Positions 29,061-39,898 are shown, counted from the stretch's first letter. The stretch: DNA of 64,000 nt from Oceanisphaera litoralis (GCF_016907015.1 NZ_JAFBBE010000001.1:175348-239347), one strand, 5' to 3'. Program-made: numbers and translations. Notes: a model not told the origin generated them from the sequence alone.

Positions 29061-29087
29061 AAAAGCCCCGATCTTCAAATCGGGGCT
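29061..29087 (-). terminator. Terminator after initiator tRNA
   Basis: Hairpin AGCCCCGAT-TTGAAG-ATCGGGGCT with TTTT on the minus strand, downstream of metY and upstream of the rimP leader. Confidence 0.85.
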
Positions 29088-29168
29088 ATTCACCTGGACC
29101 CTGACTGTCGCCTCGCAGCGACCATTTACCGCACTTACCATTAAATAATGTGCAATAAACGTGAGGAT

Positions 29169-29245
<77 letters not shown>

Positions 29246-29302
29246 TCCGAACCGTGCGAGAGTATAGTTAATTCGAGCTTGAATCTCAACTTAACTATGA
29301 CT

Positions 29303-29389
29303 TGGTGCCGAGAGCGGGACTTGAACCCGCACGCCCATACAGGCACTACCCCCTCAAGATAGCGTGTCTACCAATTCCACCACCTCGGC
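29303..29389 (-). tRNA. leuU: tRNA-Leu (GAG)
   Basis: An 87-nt class II tRNA on the minus strand: acceptor GCCGAGG, D-arm TGGTAGACACG, anticodon loop CTTGAGG (GAG, decoding CUC and CUU), a long variable arm (TAGTGCCTGTATGGGCGTG region), T-loop GGGTTCAAGTCCC and encoded CCA. Between secG and metY, as in E. coli leuU. Confidence 0.97.
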
Positions 29390-29397
29390 AAAAACCT

Positions 29398-29733
29398 TTA
29401 TTCGGGAACGTCGCTACCGTTTACGGCAGGAACATCACCCGGGATAACACTTTCTTCTACCTGAGGTACAGAAAGATCTTCCCATTCACTTCCCTGCTTG
29501 GTCACGTTACTGGATAAATTACCCAGAACCAGACTCACCACAAAGAAGCCTGCTGCCAGTAGCGTTGTCGCCTTGGTCAGGAAATTACCGGACCCACTGG
29601 AGCCAAAAACCGTATTGGACGCACCTGCTCCGAAGGAAGCACCCATGTCGGCGCCCTTCCCTTGCTGAATCAGCACCAGACCAATCAAAGTCAGTGCGAT
29701 AAGCAGATACACCACTAAAAGAATTTCGTACAT
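29398..29733 (-). CDS. secG: Preprotein translocase subunit SecG
   Basis: A 111-aa inner-membrane protein with two transmembrane helices (MYEILLVVYLLIALTLIGLVLIQQ and TKATTLLAAGFFVVSLVLGNL) separated by the conserved GKGADMGASFGAGASNTVFGSSGSGNFL loop. It stimulates SecYEG-SecA protein export. The acidic tail (SGSEWEDL and PQVEESVIPGDVP) is typical. The tRNA-Leu follows 9 bases later in the same direction. Confidence 0.95.
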   Translation of the reverse strand: MYEILLVVYLLIALTLIGLVLIQQGKGADMGASFGAGASNTVFGSSGSGNFLTKATTLLAAGFFVVSLVLGNLSSNVTKQGSEWEDLSVPQVEESVIPGDVPAVNGSDVPE

Positions 29734-30011
29734 CAGCCTTACCTTTGCTTGACGTCTGAGCCCCGCATCAGACTGCTGTCCGGAGCGGGGCTAATACTAG
29801 CCACACCCTTGGCGGGATACAAGCGCAATTTTAAAAAACAGCCTCAAGTGAATAAAAAGACGGCAAAATGATGATTGTACAACCGTTTTCTTCAGCTAAA
29901 AGCCATAAGCTGTCAGCAACCCGGCGGTATTTTCAGTGTTGGTGCAGCATCCGTAACTCATGACCCGCATGCTGGACTTTCAAACAACTCAGGCAGTTGA
30001 TCGCTGACAGC
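29734..30011. other. secG-glmM intergenic region with repeat motifs
   Basis: No gene seen. It contains a GC-rich hairpin (GAGCCCCGC with GCGGGGCT) at about 29758-29794 on the secG promoter side, one isolated TTGTACAA at 29875-29882, and AGCTAAAAGCCATAAGCTG (about 29895-29913), a dispersed intergenic motif. The right part leads into the MITE at 30012. The tpiA gene found at this place in some relatives (Pseudomonas) is absent. Confidence 0.4.
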
Positions 30012-30367
30012 CTGTCACTTAGTCACAAGTTTTTGTTGATCTTAATGATGTCATCAGGCAAGGCGCACTGCTCAGCCGACACGCCGTAAACCCCTCCCTG
30101 GGGGCTCAAACCGCGCCATCCTTGGCGCGGATGGTCGGTTGAGCAGACACCCTTTGCCCTCCCGTTGGCAGCGGAGTGGTCTGTCAGTGGTGCTCACCGA
30201 CGACTCGGCGCCTAAAAAGAGGTGACTGGGATAGCCTCAGCCGACCATCACATGACAGGACGTCATGTGCTGAGCGTCGCAGGGATACGGTTTAGCGTGT
30301 CGGAAGAGGCTACCCAGTTGCCTCTGAGCCTATTTTACGGACTGACAGACTTGTGACTAAGAGACAG
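30012..30367 (-). mobile_element. IS50/Tn5-like MITE, copy 2 (inverted)
   Basis: A 356-bp element, near-identical in reverse orientation to the copy at 3487-3843. Ends are CTGTCACTTAGTCACAAGT and, inverted, CTGTCTCTTAGTCACAAGT. Flanking 9-mers GCTGACAGC (30003-30011) and GCTAACAGC (30368-30376) differ at one base, a clear target-site duplication of the IS4/IS50 length. No ORF with coding character. It sits between glmM and secG in an AGCTTA-type repeat. Confidence 0.9.
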
Positions 30368-30385
30368 GCTAACAGCTTATAGCTA

Positions 30386-30435
30386 CGGCGAAGCCGTTAA
30401 AGCTCCGGCGAAGCCGTTAAAGCTCCGGCGCAGCC
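30386..30435. repeat. 20-bp tandem repeat at the glmM stop codon
   Basis: CGGCGAAGCCGTTAAAGCTC occurs at 30386-30405 and 30406-30425, with a third, degenerate unit running into the glmM coding end from 30426. On the minus strand each unit carries GAGCTTTAA, the sequence of the last glmM codons and stop, plus a GGC-TTC-GCC mini-stem. This looks like slippage duplication of the 3' end of glmM. Confidence 0.85.
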
Positions 30436-31757
30436 GGTATGGCATCGGCAATATATTGGGCCAGACGCTGTACCTGCTCCGGCTCGGCGCCCTCGACCAT
30501 CACCCGGATCAGCGGCTCGGTGCCGGACTTGCGCAACAAGACCCGACCCGCGCCGGCCAGCTCTTCTTCCGCGGCGGCAACACGCTGCTGTACTTCGCTG
30601 TCGGCCAGTGGGTCCGTACCCGCCTGAAAGCGCACATTGATCAGTACCTGGGGATAGAGCACCAGCTCTTTGCCCAATTCATGCAGGCTGCGCCCCTCAT
30701 CCACCATGGCACGCAGGATCTGCAGCGCCGCGACGATACCGTCACCCGTGCTGTTGTGATCCAGGCTGATGATGTGGCCCGAGTTCTCTCCCCCCAGCTT
30801 CCAGCCATGCTCCTTGAGCAGCTCCATCACATAGCGGTCACCCACCTTGGCGCGAACAAAGGGGATTTCCAGACGTGACAGGGCCAGCTCGAGCGCCATG
30901 TTACTCATCAGGGTGCCCACCACGCCACCATTCAGGGTGCCTCGGCGATGGGCATCTCGTGCCATGACGTACAGCAGTTGATCACCGTCGAGCAAGGCGC
31001 CGGTATGATCCACCATCGCCAGGCGGTCGCCATCACCGTCGAAGGCAATGCCCAGATTGGCGCCATGCTCCTGCACGGCGGCCACCAGTGCCGCCGGTGC
31101 GGTCGAGCCGACCTTGTCGTTGATGTTGATGCCGTTCGGCTCGCCACCAGTGCGGATCACCCTGGCACCCAGCTCTTCAAATACCGCCGGCGCTATGTGA
31201 TAGGTGGCACCGTGAGCGCAATCGAGCACTATGGTCAGGCCATCCAGATGCATCTCGGAGGGAAAGGTGCTCTTGCAGAACTCGATGTATCGTCCGGCCG
31301 CATCGTTGATGCGGCTGGCCTTGCCCAGCAACTCGGAGGCCACGCAGTCCATCGGCTGATCAAGCATGGCCTCGATGGCCTGCTCGACATCATCCGGCAA
31401 CTTGGTACCGTCATGGGAAAAGAACTTGATGCCGTTGTCGTAATAAGGATTGTGGGAAGCACTGATCACGATACCGGCCTCGGCCCTGAAGGTACGGGTC
31501 AGGTAGGCAATGGCCGGGGTCGGCATGGGACCAAGCAGCGCCGCCTGAATACCGGCCGCAGACAGGCCCGCTTCCAATGCCGACTCCAGCATATAGCCGG
31601 ATATGCGCGTATCCTTGCCAATCAGTACCTTCTTGGTGCCGGTGCGAGACAGCACCTTGCCGGCGGCCCAACCCAGCTTCATCACGAATTCCGGGGTGAT
31701 GGGGTAGTCCCCTACTCGTCCACGAATGCCGTCGGTGCCAAAATATTTTCTACTCAT
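30417..31757 (-). CDS. glmM: Phosphoglucosamine mutase
   Basis: A 446-aa enzyme that converts glucosamine-6-phosphate to glucosamine-1-phosphate for UDP-GlcNAc and murein synthesis. N-terminal [21 protein letters not shown], catalytic phosphoserine loop [16 protein letters not shown] (about 99-114), metal-binding DGDGDR ([12 protein letters not shown]), substrate loop [13 protein letters not shown] and C-terminal [15 protein letters not shown]. Length matches the family. 30 bases downstream of folP. Confidence 0.96.
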   Translation of the reverse strand: MSRKYFGTDGIRGRVGDYPITPEFVMKLGWAAGKVLSRTGTKKVLIGKDTRISGYMLESALEAGLSAAGIQAALLGPMPTPAIAYLTRTFRAEAGIVISASHNPYYDNGIKFFSHDGTKLPDDVEQAIEAMLDQPMDCVASELLGKASRINDAAGRYIEFCKSTFPSEMHLDGLTIVLDCAHGATYHIAPAVFEELGARVIRTGGEPNGININDKVGSTAPAALVAAVQEHGANLGIAFDGDGDRLAMVDHTGALLDGDQLLYVMARDAHRRGTLNGGVVGTLMSNMALELALSRLEIPFVRAKVGDRYVMELLKEHGWKLGGENSGHIISLDHNSTGDGIVAALQILRAMVDEGRSLHELGKELVLYPQVLINVRFQAGTDPLADSEVQQRVAAAEEELAGAGRVLLRKSGTEPLIRVMVEGAEPEQVQRLAQYIADAIPAAPEL

Positions 31758-31787
31758 TCAATTATCCCTGATGTTTATCCCTGTTGT

Positions 31788-32621
31788 TTATCCCTGATAT
31801 GCCGCTGCTTGTTGCCATACCCGCATGGCATCAGCCATTTCTTTTACATCATGCACTCGCAGTATCTGCGCGCCCTGACTCAGCGCAAACAAATGCGCCG
31901 CCAGGCCGCCGGCCAGACGTTGCTCGACCGGGCGATCCAGCAACTGCCCCAGCATCGACTTGCGCGACATACCCACCAGCAACGGCAGGCCCAGCGCATG
32001 CAGGGCGCCGACCTTGCCCAGCAGCTCATAATTGTGTTCGAGTCGCTTGCCGAAGCCATAGCCGGGATCCAGGCAGATGCGCTCACGGGGGATGCCCACT
32101 TCATCACAGGCTAACAGCCGTTGCCGCAGAAAATCCGCCACCTCGAGCGTCACATCCCGATAATCCGGTGCCTGCTGCATGGTTCTGGGTTGGCCCTGCA
32201 TGTGCATCAGACAGACGGCGGCACCACTGTCGGCCGCGGCCTGCAAGGCACCCGGCTCGCGCAGGGCACAAATATCGTTGATCAGATCCGCGCCGGCCTT
32301 GACCGACTCCTGCATCACCACCGCCTTGTTGGTATCGATGGATATCCAGCAATCCAGCTCCCGGCGCAACAGCTCCAGCACCGGTATGACCCGATCCAAT
32401 TCCTGTTGCTCTGGCACCGCAGCAGATCCGGGCCGGGTCGACTCGCCACCCACGTCAATCAAAGTCGCACCGTCTTCGACCATCTGCAGAGCATGGCGCA
32501 AGGCGGCGTCTCTGCCCACAAAGCGGCCGCCGTCCGAAAAAGAGTCCGGCGTCAGGTTGAGGATCCCCATGATACGGGGGGAAGATAAATCCAGGCTTCT
32601 GGACGCACTTGATAACAGCAT
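31788..32621 (-). CDS. folP: Dihydropteroate synthase
   Basis: A 277-aa enzyme joining p-aminobenzoate to the pterin pyrophosphate in folate synthesis; the sulfonamide target. Motifs: IMGILNLTPDSFSDGG near the N-terminus, DVGGESTRPGS, ISIDTNKAVVM, LINDICALREPG, DPGYGFGKRLEHN and GMSRKSMLG. ATG at 32621 is chosen; a TTG six codons upstream is an alternative. Between ftsH and glmM as in E. coli. Confidence 0.95.
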   Translation of the reverse strand: MLLSSASRSLDLSSPRIMGILNLTPDSFSDGGRFVGRDAALRHALQMVEDGATLIDVGGESTRPGSAAVPEQQELDRVIPVLELLRRELDCWISIDTNKAVVMQESVKAGADLINDICALREPGALQAAADSGAAVCLMHMQGQPRTMQQAPDYRDVTLEVADFLRQRLLACDEVGIPRERICLDPGYGFGKRLEHNYELLGKVGALHALGLPLLVGMSRKSMLGQLLDRPVEQRLAGGLAAHLFALSQGAQILRVHDVKEMADAMRVWQQAAAYQG

Positions 32622-32646
32622 AATGACTGGTTCCCACAAAATAAAA

Positions 32647-32672
32647 AGCCCCGGACAGCGATGTCCGGGGCT
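32647..32672 (-). terminator. ftsH terminator
   Basis: Hairpin AGCCCCGGACA / TGTCCGGGGCT followed by TTTTTATTTTG on the minus strand, between ftsH and folP. Confidence 0.9.
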
Positions 32673-32689
32673 TAATTTATCATAAATTA

Positions 32690-34642
32690 TCAGTTGCTGG
32701 TGGCATCACCGGGCTTATTCAGATCCGGTGCCGCAGACTTGGGCTCATCGGCTTGCTCTGCATCCTTCTCACCGGTGCTGGCGGTCGGCCCCTTGGGCTT
32801 GTCGTCAAACTCTTCTTTCCAGTCTGCCGGTGCCCGCACATCGCGACGCGCCATCAAATCGTCGATTTGCTTGGCATCGATGGTTTCGTACTTCATCAAC
32901 GCATCTTTCATGGCATGCAGGATATCGATGTTATCCATCAGTATCTGCTTGGCGCGCTCGAAGTTGCGATGAATGACGTCTTTCACCTCGGCATCGATGG
33001 CGTTGGCGGTTTCATCGGACATGTGCTTTACCTTGGCCGCGGTACGGCCGAGGAAGACTTCGCCTTCTTCATCCGCATACAGCAAGGGACCCAGTTTTTC
33101 CGACAGACCCCACTGGGTCACCATCTTGTGGGCAATTTCTGTCGCCCGTTCGATGTCGTTGGAAGCACCGGTCGTGACCTTGTCGAAACCATAGATGATT
33201 TCTTCTGCCAGACGGCCGCCATACAGACTGGAAATCATCGACTCCAGATGCTGCTTGCTGTAACTGAAGCGATCCTGCTCGGGCAGATACATGGTCACAC
33301 CCAGGGCGCGACCACGAGGAATAATCGATACCTTGTACACGGGATCATGCTCGGGAACCATGCGACCGACGATGGCGTGACCCGCTTCGTGATAGGCGGT
33401 CATCGCCTTCTCGGACTCGGACATCACCATGGAACGGCGCTCGGCGCCCATCATGATCTTGTCTTTGGCTTTTTCAAATTCTTCCATCGATACCAGTCGA
33501 CGGGCAGAACGAGCCGCAAACAGGGCCGCCTCGTTCACCAGGTTGGCCAGATCCGCACCACTGAAACCGGGAGTACCACGGGCAATGACGCTGGCGTTGA
33601 CATCGTCACCCAGCGGTACACGACGCATGTGCACCTTGAGGATTTGTTCGCGACCACGCACATCGGGCAGACCCACCACCACCTGGCGGTCGAAACGACC
33701 GGGGCGCAGCAGTGCCGGATCCAGTACGTCGGGTCTGTTGGTGGCGGCGATGACGATAACGCCTTCGTTACCTTCAAAGCCATCCATCTCAACCAGCATC
33801 TGGTTCAGGGTCTGTTCGCGTTCGTCGTGACCGCCACCCAGGCCGGCACCACGCTGGCGACCGACGGCGTCGATTTCATCGATAAAGATGATACAGGGGG
33901 CAGACTTCTTCGCCTGCTCGAACATGTCACGAACCCGTGATGCCCCCACACCGACAAACATTTCCACGAAGTCGGAGCCGGAGATGGTAAAGAAAGGCAC
34001 CTTGGCTTCACCGGCAATGGCCTTGGCCAGCAGGGTTTTACCGGTACCGGGCGGGCCCACCAGCAGAATACCGGTGGGAATACGCCCGCCCAGCTTCTGG
34101 AAACGGCTGGGATCACGCAGATAATCCACCAGCTCTTTCACGTCTTCCTTGGCTTCATCACAACCGGCCACATCGGCGAAGGTCGTTTTGATCTGATCTT
34201 CACTCATCAGCCGGGCCTTGCTCTTGCCGAAGCTCATGGCCCCCTTGCCACCGCCGCCGCCCTGCATCTGACGCATGAAGAACACCCAGACGCCGATCAA
34301 CAACAGCATGGGGAACCAGGAAATAAAGATGGACGTCAGCAGGCTTGGTTCTTCCGGCTTTTCCCCCACGACCCGCACGTTGTTGTTCAGCAGATCATTC
34401 AACAGCTGAGGATCCTGCGCAGGCAGGATAGTCGTGAAACGATCACCACTGCGCTTTACGCCATTGATGGTATTGCCATCCATGCGCACTTCACGAATTT
34501 GCCCTTGGGCTACTTCCTGTACAAAAGTGGTATAGTCCGTCTGGCGTCCACTCGGCTCACTCGGGCTAAAGCTCTGGAATACCGACATTAACACCACGGC
34601 TATGACCAACCACAGGATCAAATTTTTCGCCATGTCACTCAA
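32690..34642 (-). CDS. ftsH: ATP-dependent zinc metalloprotease FtsH
   Basis: A 650-aa inner-membrane AAA protease that degrades RpoH, LpxC and misassembled membrane proteins. Two N-terminal transmembrane helices ([33 protein letters not shown]), Walker A GPPGTGKT (about 196-203), Walker [28 protein letters not shown], zinc motif HEAGH (about 418-422). The TTG start at 34642 gives [11 protein letters not shown], identical to E. coli FtsH; the ATG three codons later is the alternative. Confidence 0.96.
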   Translation of the reverse strand: MSDMAKNLILWLVIAVVLMSVFQSFSPSEPSGRQTDYTTFVQEVAQGQIREVRMDGNTINGVKRSGDRFTTILPAQDPQLLNDLLNNNVRVVGEKPEEPSLLTSIFISWFPMLLLIGVWVFFMRQMQGGGGGKGAMSFGKSKARLMSEDQIKTTFADVAGCDEAKEDVKELVDYLRDPSRFQKLGGRIPTGILLVGPPGTGKTLLAKAIAGEAKVPFFTISGSDFVEMFVGVGASRVRDMFEQAKKSAPCIIFIDEIDAVGRQRGAGLGGGHDEREQTLNQMLVEMDGFEGNEGVIVIAATNRPDVLDPALLRPGRFDRQVVVGLPDVRGREQILKVHMRRVPLGDDVNASVIARGTPGFSGADLANLVNEAALFAARSARRLVSMEEFEKAKDKIMMGAERRSMVMSESEKAMTAYHEAGHAIVGRMVPEHDPVYKVSIIPRGRALGVTMYLPEQDRFSYSKQHLESMISSLYGGRLAEEIIYGFDKVTTGASNDIERATEIAHKMVTQWGLSEKLGPLLYADEEGEVFLGRTAAKVKHMSDETANAIDAEVKDVIHRNFERAKQILMDNIDILHAMKDALMKYETIDAKQIDDLMARRDVRAPADWKEEFDDKPKGPTASTGEKDAEQADEPKSAAPDLNKPGDATSN

Positions 34643-34686
34643 ATTACTAACCTCACCGGCTGACAGTTTATGACTTTGACAGAGTA

Positions 34687-35316
34687 CTACAGTTTAAAAC
34701 CCGTAGCCACAATGTAGACTTCTCGCGAGCGGGGCCGCGACGAATCGGGTTTTCTTACCCTTACCGAACTGAAAGACCGGCGAACTTCCAGCAGAAATTC
34801 ATCGAAGCCGGCCCCCTGAAACACTTTTACAACAAAACTCCCTTTGGGTGCCAGCACCTGACGGCACATATCCAGGGCAAGCTCCACCAGATACATGGAT
34901 CTGGGCTGGTCGACCTCGGGGGTACCACTCATGTTGGGCGCCATGTCCGACAGCAGGACATCGACCTTGTCTTCCCCTACTCGTTCCAGCAGCGCATTCA
35001 GCACCGCCTCGTCACGAAAGTCTCCTTGCAGGAAGTCGACCCCGGCAATGGGGTCCATGGCCAGCAGGTCACAGGCAATGACCTTGCCCTTCAAACCGAC
35101 CTGTTCAACCGAGTACTGGCTCCAGCCTCCGGGGGCCGCCCCCAGATCCACCACCGTCATACCGTGTTTGAGCAGACGATCGCGCCCCTGCAGTTCTTCC
35201 AGTTTAAATACGGCACGCGAGCGCAGGCCTTTTTTTTGCGCCTGTTGTACATACTTATCGTCAAAATGCTCTTTGAGCCAGCGCGTCGAGCTGGCCGAGC
35301 GTTTCTTCTTCGTCAT
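34687..35316 (-). CDS. rlmE: 23S rRNA (uridine(2552)-2'-O)-methyltransferase
   Basis: A 209-aa SAM-dependent methyltransferase (RrmJ/FtsJ) for Um2552 of the A-loop; heat-shock regulated in E. coli. Catalytic K-D-K-E tetrad visible: K in [13 protein letters not shown] in [12 protein letters not shown] in FVVKVFQG, E in [13 protein letters not shown] motif [14 protein letters not shown]. Its position directly upstream of ftsH matches E. coli. Confidence 0.96.
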   Translation of the reverse strand: MTKKKRSASSTRWLKEHFDDKYVQQAQKKGLRSRAVFKLEELQGRDRLLKHGMTVVDLGAAPGGWSQYSVEQVGLKGKVIACDLLAMDPIAGVDFLQGDFRDEAVLNALLERVGEDKVDVLLSDMAPNMSGTPEVDQPRSMYLVELALDMCRQVLAPKGSFVVKVFQGAGFDEFLLEVRRSFSSVRVRKPDSSRPRSREVYIVATGFKL

Positions 35317-35400
35317 TAAATTATCGCTCTGCTATTACCATTGAAGCTTAGATGGGGGTACAATAGCCCCCTTTCAACCTATTAACTGAAGCATTTTGCA

Positions 35401-35697
35401 ATGACCCTGACTAATAAGCAAAGACAATACCTCAAAGGCATGGCCCACAGCCTGAAGCCGGTGGTATTGCTTGGCCAGCATGGCCTGACTGAAGGCGTAC
35501 TGGCCGAGATCGATCTGGCCCTGAATTTCCACGAACTGATCAAGGTCAAGGTTGCCGCCGAAGACAGGGAAGTCAAAACGCTGATCATGGACGCCATCGT
35601 CCGTGAAACTGCCGCGGTAAAGGTACAAAGCATCGGCCATATCCTGACGCTGTATCGTGCCGGCGAAGAGAAAAAAATCAGCCTGCCCAGAGCCTGA
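35401..35697 (+). CDS. yhbY: YhbY ribosome-associated RNA-binding protein
   Basis: A 98-aa CRM-domain protein (TNKQRQYLKGMAHSLKPVVLLGQHGLTEGVLAEIDLALNFHELIKVKVA) with the GxxG-containing loop of the KH-like fold; associates with pre-50S ribosomes in E. coli. It is divergent from rlmE with 84 bases between, matching the E. coli greA/yhbY/rlmE neighbourhood. Confidence 0.94.
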   Translation: MTLTNKQRQYLKGMAHSLKPVVLLGQHGLTEGVLAEIDLALNFHELIKVKVAAEDREVKTLIMDAIVRETAAVKVQSIGHILTLYRAGEEKKISLPRA

Positions 35698-36010
35698 GCC
35701 GTCTGTAAGGGTCGGGCACGCCGCCCCGCCCTTTTGCCTTTATTGCTTCCCTGCCCCGATATTTCCCTCTGTTTTTCCTGTTCGGTCGTCGGGACAGACC
35801 TGGCTCCTGCCCAATGCTCGGCGCCAGTCGTTCAGCCAATCCTGCCGTTTAGCCTATTTTGCCGTCCAGCCCGTCCTGTGGCCGGCCACTGGCGGCGGAA
35901 ATAAACGCGCTGTCTGCCAATAGCATAACAGATAAGCAAAAGGCAGGAGCATGGCTCCTGCCTTTGTTTTGGGCCCTGATGGCCGGGCGTCGTTATCGTT
36001 ACGCCGTGTA
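35698..36010. other. yhbY-greA intergenic region
   Basis: No gene seen in 313 bases of mostly pyrimidine-rich plus-strand sequence. It holds the convergent terminator at 35939-35965; the remainder (35698-35935) shows no repeats, tRNA or ORF with coding character. Confidence 0.4.
35939..35965. terminator. Bidirectional terminator between yhbY and greA
   Basis: Stem AAAGGCAGGAGC / GCTCCTGCCTTT with A and T tracts on both sides; serves greA on the minus strand and possibly yhbY. Confidence 0.88.
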
Positions 36011-36487
36011 TTACAGGTACTGGACCTTGATCACTTCGTACTCGACTTCGCCGGCCGGTGTTTTAACCACAGCCACATCGTCCACTTCCTTGCCGATCAG
36101 CGCACGGGCAATGGGCGAGTTGACCGAAATCATGTTGGCCTTGATGTCCGACTCGTCATCACCCACGATGCGATAGGTGATTTCCTTTTCGTCATCCACC
36201 TTGAACAGGTCTACGGTGGCACCGAAAATCACCTTGCCGGTATTCGGCAGCTTGGTGATATCGATGATTTGAGCATTGGACAGCTTGGCCTCAATCTCCT
36301 GGATACGACCCTCGCAGAAACCCTGCTGTTCACGCGCGGCGTGATACTCCGCATTTTCCTTCAGATCGCCGTGTTCTCGGGCATCGGCGATGGCTGCAAT
36401 GATTTGCGGGCGCAGAACCGACTTCAGGTGATCCAGTTCTTCACGCAGTTTCTGCGCACCGCGGACGGTCATCGGTGTTTGCTTCAT
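36011..36487 (-). CDS. greA: Transcription elongation factor GreA
   Basis: A 158-aa factor that rescues backtracked RNA polymerase. The coiled-coil N-terminal domain carries the catalytic tip acidic residues in [28 protein letters not shown]; the C-terminal FKBP-like domain follows ([23 protein letters not shown]). ATG at 36487 is chosen from the family start [14 protein letters not shown]. The dnaJ terminator at 36526 separates it from dnaJ. Confidence 0.96.
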   Translation of the reverse strand: MKQTPMTVRGAQKLREELDHLKSVLRPQIIAAIADAREHGDLKENAEYHAAREQQGFCEGRIQEIEAKLSNAQIIDITKLPNTGKVIFGATVDLFKVDDEKEITYRIVGDDESDIKANMISVNSPIARALIGKEVDDVAVVKTPAGEVEYEVIKVQYL

Positions 36488-36525
36488 AGTAGAAACCCGG
36501 TTCCTTTCAGACAATAAAACAACAA

Positions 36526-36554
36526 GAGCCCTGCCGGAAACCGGCACAGGGCTC
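36526..36554 (-). terminator. dnaJ terminator
   Basis: Hairpin GAGCCCTG-CCGG/CCGG-CAGGGCTC with one 2-base bulge, followed by TTGTTGTTTT on the minus strand, between dnaJ and greA. Confidence 0.82.
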
Positions 36555-36610
36555 GTATCATAAACAATACCGTTTCAGCCATTTCAGGCTGCCAGACTAA
36601 TACAGCCGGC

Positions 36611-37744
36611 TTAACGGGTCAAATCATCGAAGAAGCGTTTCACCCCTTCGAAAAAGCCTTCCGTCTTGGGTCTGTGTTTCTTGGCCGCCAGACCGCCACA
36701 GGAGTCTTCCAGCTGACGCAACAGCTCTTTCTGCTCTTCGGTCAGGCTGACCGGCGTCTCGATATACACCTTGCACACCAGGTCGCCCATCTGACCGCTA
36801 CGGGCCGAACGCACGCCCTTGCCCTTCAGGCGGAACAGACGACCGGTCTGGGTTTCTGCCGGGATCTTGAGCTTGACCCGACCATCCAGCGTCGGCACTT
36901 CCACCTCTCCGCCCAGGGCGGCGGCGGTAAAGCCGATCGGCACCTCGCAAAAGAGATTATTGCCGTCGCGCACAAATATTTCATGGTCGCGCACATGCAT
37001 CTGTACATACAGGTCACCCGCCGGCGCGCCGGATTCACCGGCTTCGCCTTCACCAGACAGGCGAATGCGATCACCGGTGTCGACACCCGCCGGGATCTTG
37101 ACCGACAGCGTCTTGGTTTTCTGGTAACGGCCTTCACCGTGACACTTGTGGCAGGGATCCGTGATGATCTTGCCCTGACCCCGGCAGGTGGGACAAGGCT
37201 GCTGCACGGTGAAGAACCCCTGACGCATCTGTACCTGACCATGACCATGACAGGTCTGACAGGTCTTGGCCTGGGTGCCGGCTTTGGCACCGCTGCCGTC
37301 GCAGGCGTCACAACCGACCAGGGTTGGCACCTTGATCTCTTTGGTCACGCCCCGCACGGCTTCTTCCAGGGTCAGCTCCATGTTGTAGCGCAAGTCCGAA
37401 CCACGGGCGGCACGCTGCTGACGACGCTGACCGCCACCGAAGATATCACCGAAGACATCGCCAAAAATATCACCGAAGTCGGCACCGCCGCCACCAAAGC
37501 CGTGACCGCCCTGCTGGCCGTTCACGCCATCGTGACCAAACTGATCATAGGCGGCCCGCTTCTGGGCGTCGGTCAGCACTTCGTAAGCCTCGGTGGCTTC
37601 CTTGAACTTGTCGCCGGCGTCGGCATCGGTCTTGTTACGGTCGGGATGATATTTCATCGCCATCCGCTTGTAGGCTTTCTTTATCTCGCGCTCGTCGGCT
37701 CCCTTGGAAACCCCGAGCACTTCATAATAATCTCGTTTCGACAT
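36611..37744 (-). CDS. dnaJ: Chaperone DnaJ (Hsp40)
   Basis: A 377-aa type I J-protein. J domain with HPD ([10 protein letters not shown]), Gly/Phe region ([27 protein letters not shown]), four zinc motifs ([32 protein letters not shown]), then two beta-sandwich domains ([30 protein letters not shown]). ATG at 37744 chosen ([11 protein letters not shown]). Downstream of dnaK by 92 bases, so probably co-transcribed with it. Confidence 0.97.
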   Translation of the reverse strand: MSKRDYYEVLGVSKGADEREIKKAYKRMAMKYHPDRNKTDADAGDKFKEATEAYEVLTDAQKRAAYDQFGHDGVNGQQGGHGFGGGGADFGDIFGDVFGDIFGGGQRRQQRAARGSDLRYNMELTLEEAVRGVTKEIKVPTLVGCDACDGSGAKAGTQAKTCQTCHGHGQVQMRQGFFTVQQPCPTCRGQGKIITDPCHKCHGEGRYQKTKTLSVKIPAGVDTGDRIRLSGEGEAGESGAPAGDLYVQMHVRDHEIFVRDGNNLFCEVPIGFTAAALGGEVEVPTLDGRVKLKIPAETQTGRLFRLKGKGVRSARSGQMGDLVCKVYIETPVSLTEEQKELLRQLEDSCGGLAAKKHRPKTEGFFEGVKRFFDDLTR

Positions 37745-37836
37745 AGGCTGATTGCTTACCTGAGTCCTGTTCACACAAAGGCGGGCGTTGGAGTCCCAAC
37801 GCCCGCCACTGGCAGCGTTAATACGCTGGGGTTAGC

Positions 37837-39762
37837 TTACTTTTTGTCGTCTTTGACTTCTTCGAACTCGGCATCGACCACATCGTCATCGGCCTTGCCG
37901 GAAGTACCCTGCGGCTGGGCACCCGCCTCGGACGCATCGGCCTGAGCCTTGGCCTGAGCCACTTCCATCAGCTTCTGGGACGCTTCCATCAGCGCCTGCT
38001 GCTTGGCTTCGATCTCGGCCTTGTCTTCACCGCGAACAGCCGTTTCCAGTGCGCTCAGGGCAGACTCGATGGCGCTCTTGTCGTCGGCGGCCAGGGCATC
38101 ACCGGCTTCTTCCAGCTGTTTGCGGGTGGCGTGCACCAGGCCATCGGCCTGGTTACGGGCCTGTACCAGCTCCTCGAACTTCTTGTCGTCGGCGGCATTG
38201 GCTTCGGCGGCACGCACCATGGCTTCGATCTCTTCCTCGCTCAGACCGGAAGAAGCCTGAATGGTGATCTTCTGCTCTTTGCCGGTGTCCTTGTCTTTCG
38301 CAGACACGTGCAGGATGCCGTCGGCATCGATATCGAAGGTCACTTCGATCTGCGGCAGGCCGCGCGGTGCCGGACGAATACCTTCCAGGTTGAACTGACC
38401 CAGCGACTTGTTGTCACCGGAGCGCTTGCGTTCACCCTGCAGCACGTGAATGGTCACGGCAGCTTGATTGTCGTCGGCGGTGGAGAACACCTGAGACTTC
38501 TTGGTCGGAATCGTGGTGTTCTTCTCGATCAGCGCCGTCATCACGCCGCCCATGGTTTCGATACCCAGTGACAGCGGGGTCACGTCCAGCAGCAGTACGT
38601 CTTTCTTGTCGCCGGACAGTACGGCACCCTGAATGGCGGCACCCACGGCCACGGCTTCATCCGGGTTCACGTCTTTGCGCGGCTCCTGACCGAAGAAGTC
38701 ACTGACGGCCTTCTGCACCAGCGGCATACGGGTCTGACCGCCCACCAGGATCACATCGTCGATATCGGATACGGACAGACCGGCATCTTTCAGTGCGGTG
38801 CGTACCGGATCCAGTGACTTCTTGACCATGTCTTCTACCAGCGACTCCAGCTTGGCGCGGGTCAGCTTGATGTTCAGGTGCTTGGGACCGGTCGCATCGG
38901 CGGTGATATAAGGCAGGTTCACCTCGGTCTGCTGGGCGGAAGACAGCTCGCACTTGGCTTTTTCGGCCGCTTCTTTCAGACGCTGCAGCGCCAGCATGTC
39001 GTTACGCAGGTCGAAGTTCTGCTCGCGCTTGAACTCTTCCACCAGGTAGGTGATCAGGCGGTTATCGAAGTCTTCACCACCCAGGTGGGTATCACCGTTG
39101 GTCGCCAGTACCTCGAAGGTCTTTTCGCCATCCATGTCATCGATTTCGATGATGGAGATATCGAAGGTACCACCACCCAGATCGTATACCGCAACCTTGC
39201 GGTCACCCTGTGCCTTGTTCACCCCATAGGCAAACGCAGCAGCCGTCGGCTCGTTGATGATGCGCTTGACGTCCAGGCCGGCGATACGACCGGCATCTTT
39301 GGTGGCCTGGCGCTGGGCATCGTTGAAGTAGGCGGGAACGGTAATCACCGCTTCGGTCACCGCTTCACCCAGATAGTCTTCGGCGGTTTTCTTCATCTTT
39401 TTCAGCACTTCGGCAGAAATCTGCGGCGGCGCCATTTTCTTGTCTTTGGCTTGAACCCAGGCATCACCGTTATCGGAATTGATGATTTTGAACGGCATGA
39501 TCTTGATGTCACGCTGTACTTCTTCATCTTCGAAGCGACGGCCGATCAGACGCTTGATGGCAAACAGGGTGTTGTGCGGATTGGTCACCGCCTGACGCTT
39601 GGCCGGCTGACCGACCAGGGTCTCACCGTCATCGGTATAGGCGATGATGGAGGGAGTAGTACGAGTACCTTCGGCGTTTTCTATTACCCGAGGGGTATCC
39701 CCGTCCAGAATAGCAACACAAGAGTTGGTGGTACCCAGATCAATACCGATGATTCTACCCAT
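37837..39762 (-). CDS. dnaK: Chaperone DnaK (Hsp70)
   Basis: A 641-aa Hsp70. ATPase domain: [63 protein letters not shown]; linker [14 protein letters not shown]; substrate domain and a C-terminal acidic tail ending [20 protein letters not shown] at 39762 chosen for the conserved start; the frame upstream is an extension. A sigma-32-type promoter lies 61 bases upstream of the start. Confidence 0.98.
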   Translation of the reverse strand: MGRIIGIDLGTTNSCVAILDGDTPRVIENAEGTRTTPSIIAYTDDGETLVGQPAKRQAVTNPHNTLFAIKRLIGRRFEDEEVQRDIKIMPFKIINSDNGDAWVQAKDKKMAPPQISAEVLKKMKKTAEDYLGEAVTEAVITVPAYFNDAQRQATKDAGRIAGLDVKRIINEPTAAAFAYGVNKAQGDRKVAVYDLGGGTFDISIIEIDDMDGEKTFEVLATNGDTHLGGEDFDNRLITYLVEEFKREQNFDLRNDMLALQRLKEAAEKAKCELSSAQQTEVNLPYITADATGPKHLNIKLTRAKLESLVEDMVKKSLDPVRTALKDAGLSVSDIDDVILVGGQTRMPLVQKAVSDFFGQEPRKDVNPDEAVAVGAAIQGAVLSGDKKDVLLLDVTPLSLGIETMGGVMTALIEKNTTIPTKKSQVFSTADDNQAAVTIHVLQGERKRSGDNKSLGQFNLEGIRPAPRGLPQIEVTFDIDADGILHVSAKDKDTGKEQKITIQASSGLSEEEIEAMVRAAEANAADDKKFEELVQARNQADGLVHATRKQLEEAGDALAADDKSAIESALSALETAVRGEDKAEIEAKQQALMEASQKLMEVAQAKAQADASEAGAQPQGTSGKADDDVVDAEFEEVKDDKK

Positions 39763-39822
39763 AACTTCCTCTCTCAATATCTTGAATTCAATCGTAAGCG
39801 TTTGGTGTTTTGCTTTAGAGCC

Positions 39823-39852
39823 TATATGTGGTTTCCACTCGCGGCTTTCAAG
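39823..39852 (-). promoter_or_regulatory. Sigma-32 (heat-shock) promoter of dnaK
   Basis: On the minus strand CTTGAA (39852-39847), 15-base spacer, CCACATATA (39831-39823): close to the RpoH consensus CTTGAA-N13-15-CCCCATNT. Confidence 0.8.
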
Positions 39853-39898
39853 ACACACATCACATTTTTTTTAGGCCAAAGCCCATATTCGGTTCGCA

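Noticed and set aside
29875..29882. Single TTGTACAA upstream of secG as another MerR operator
   Set aside because: Only one site and no partner in the 19- or 32-base spacing seen at 14146-14223; a single 8-mer palindrome is expected by chance.
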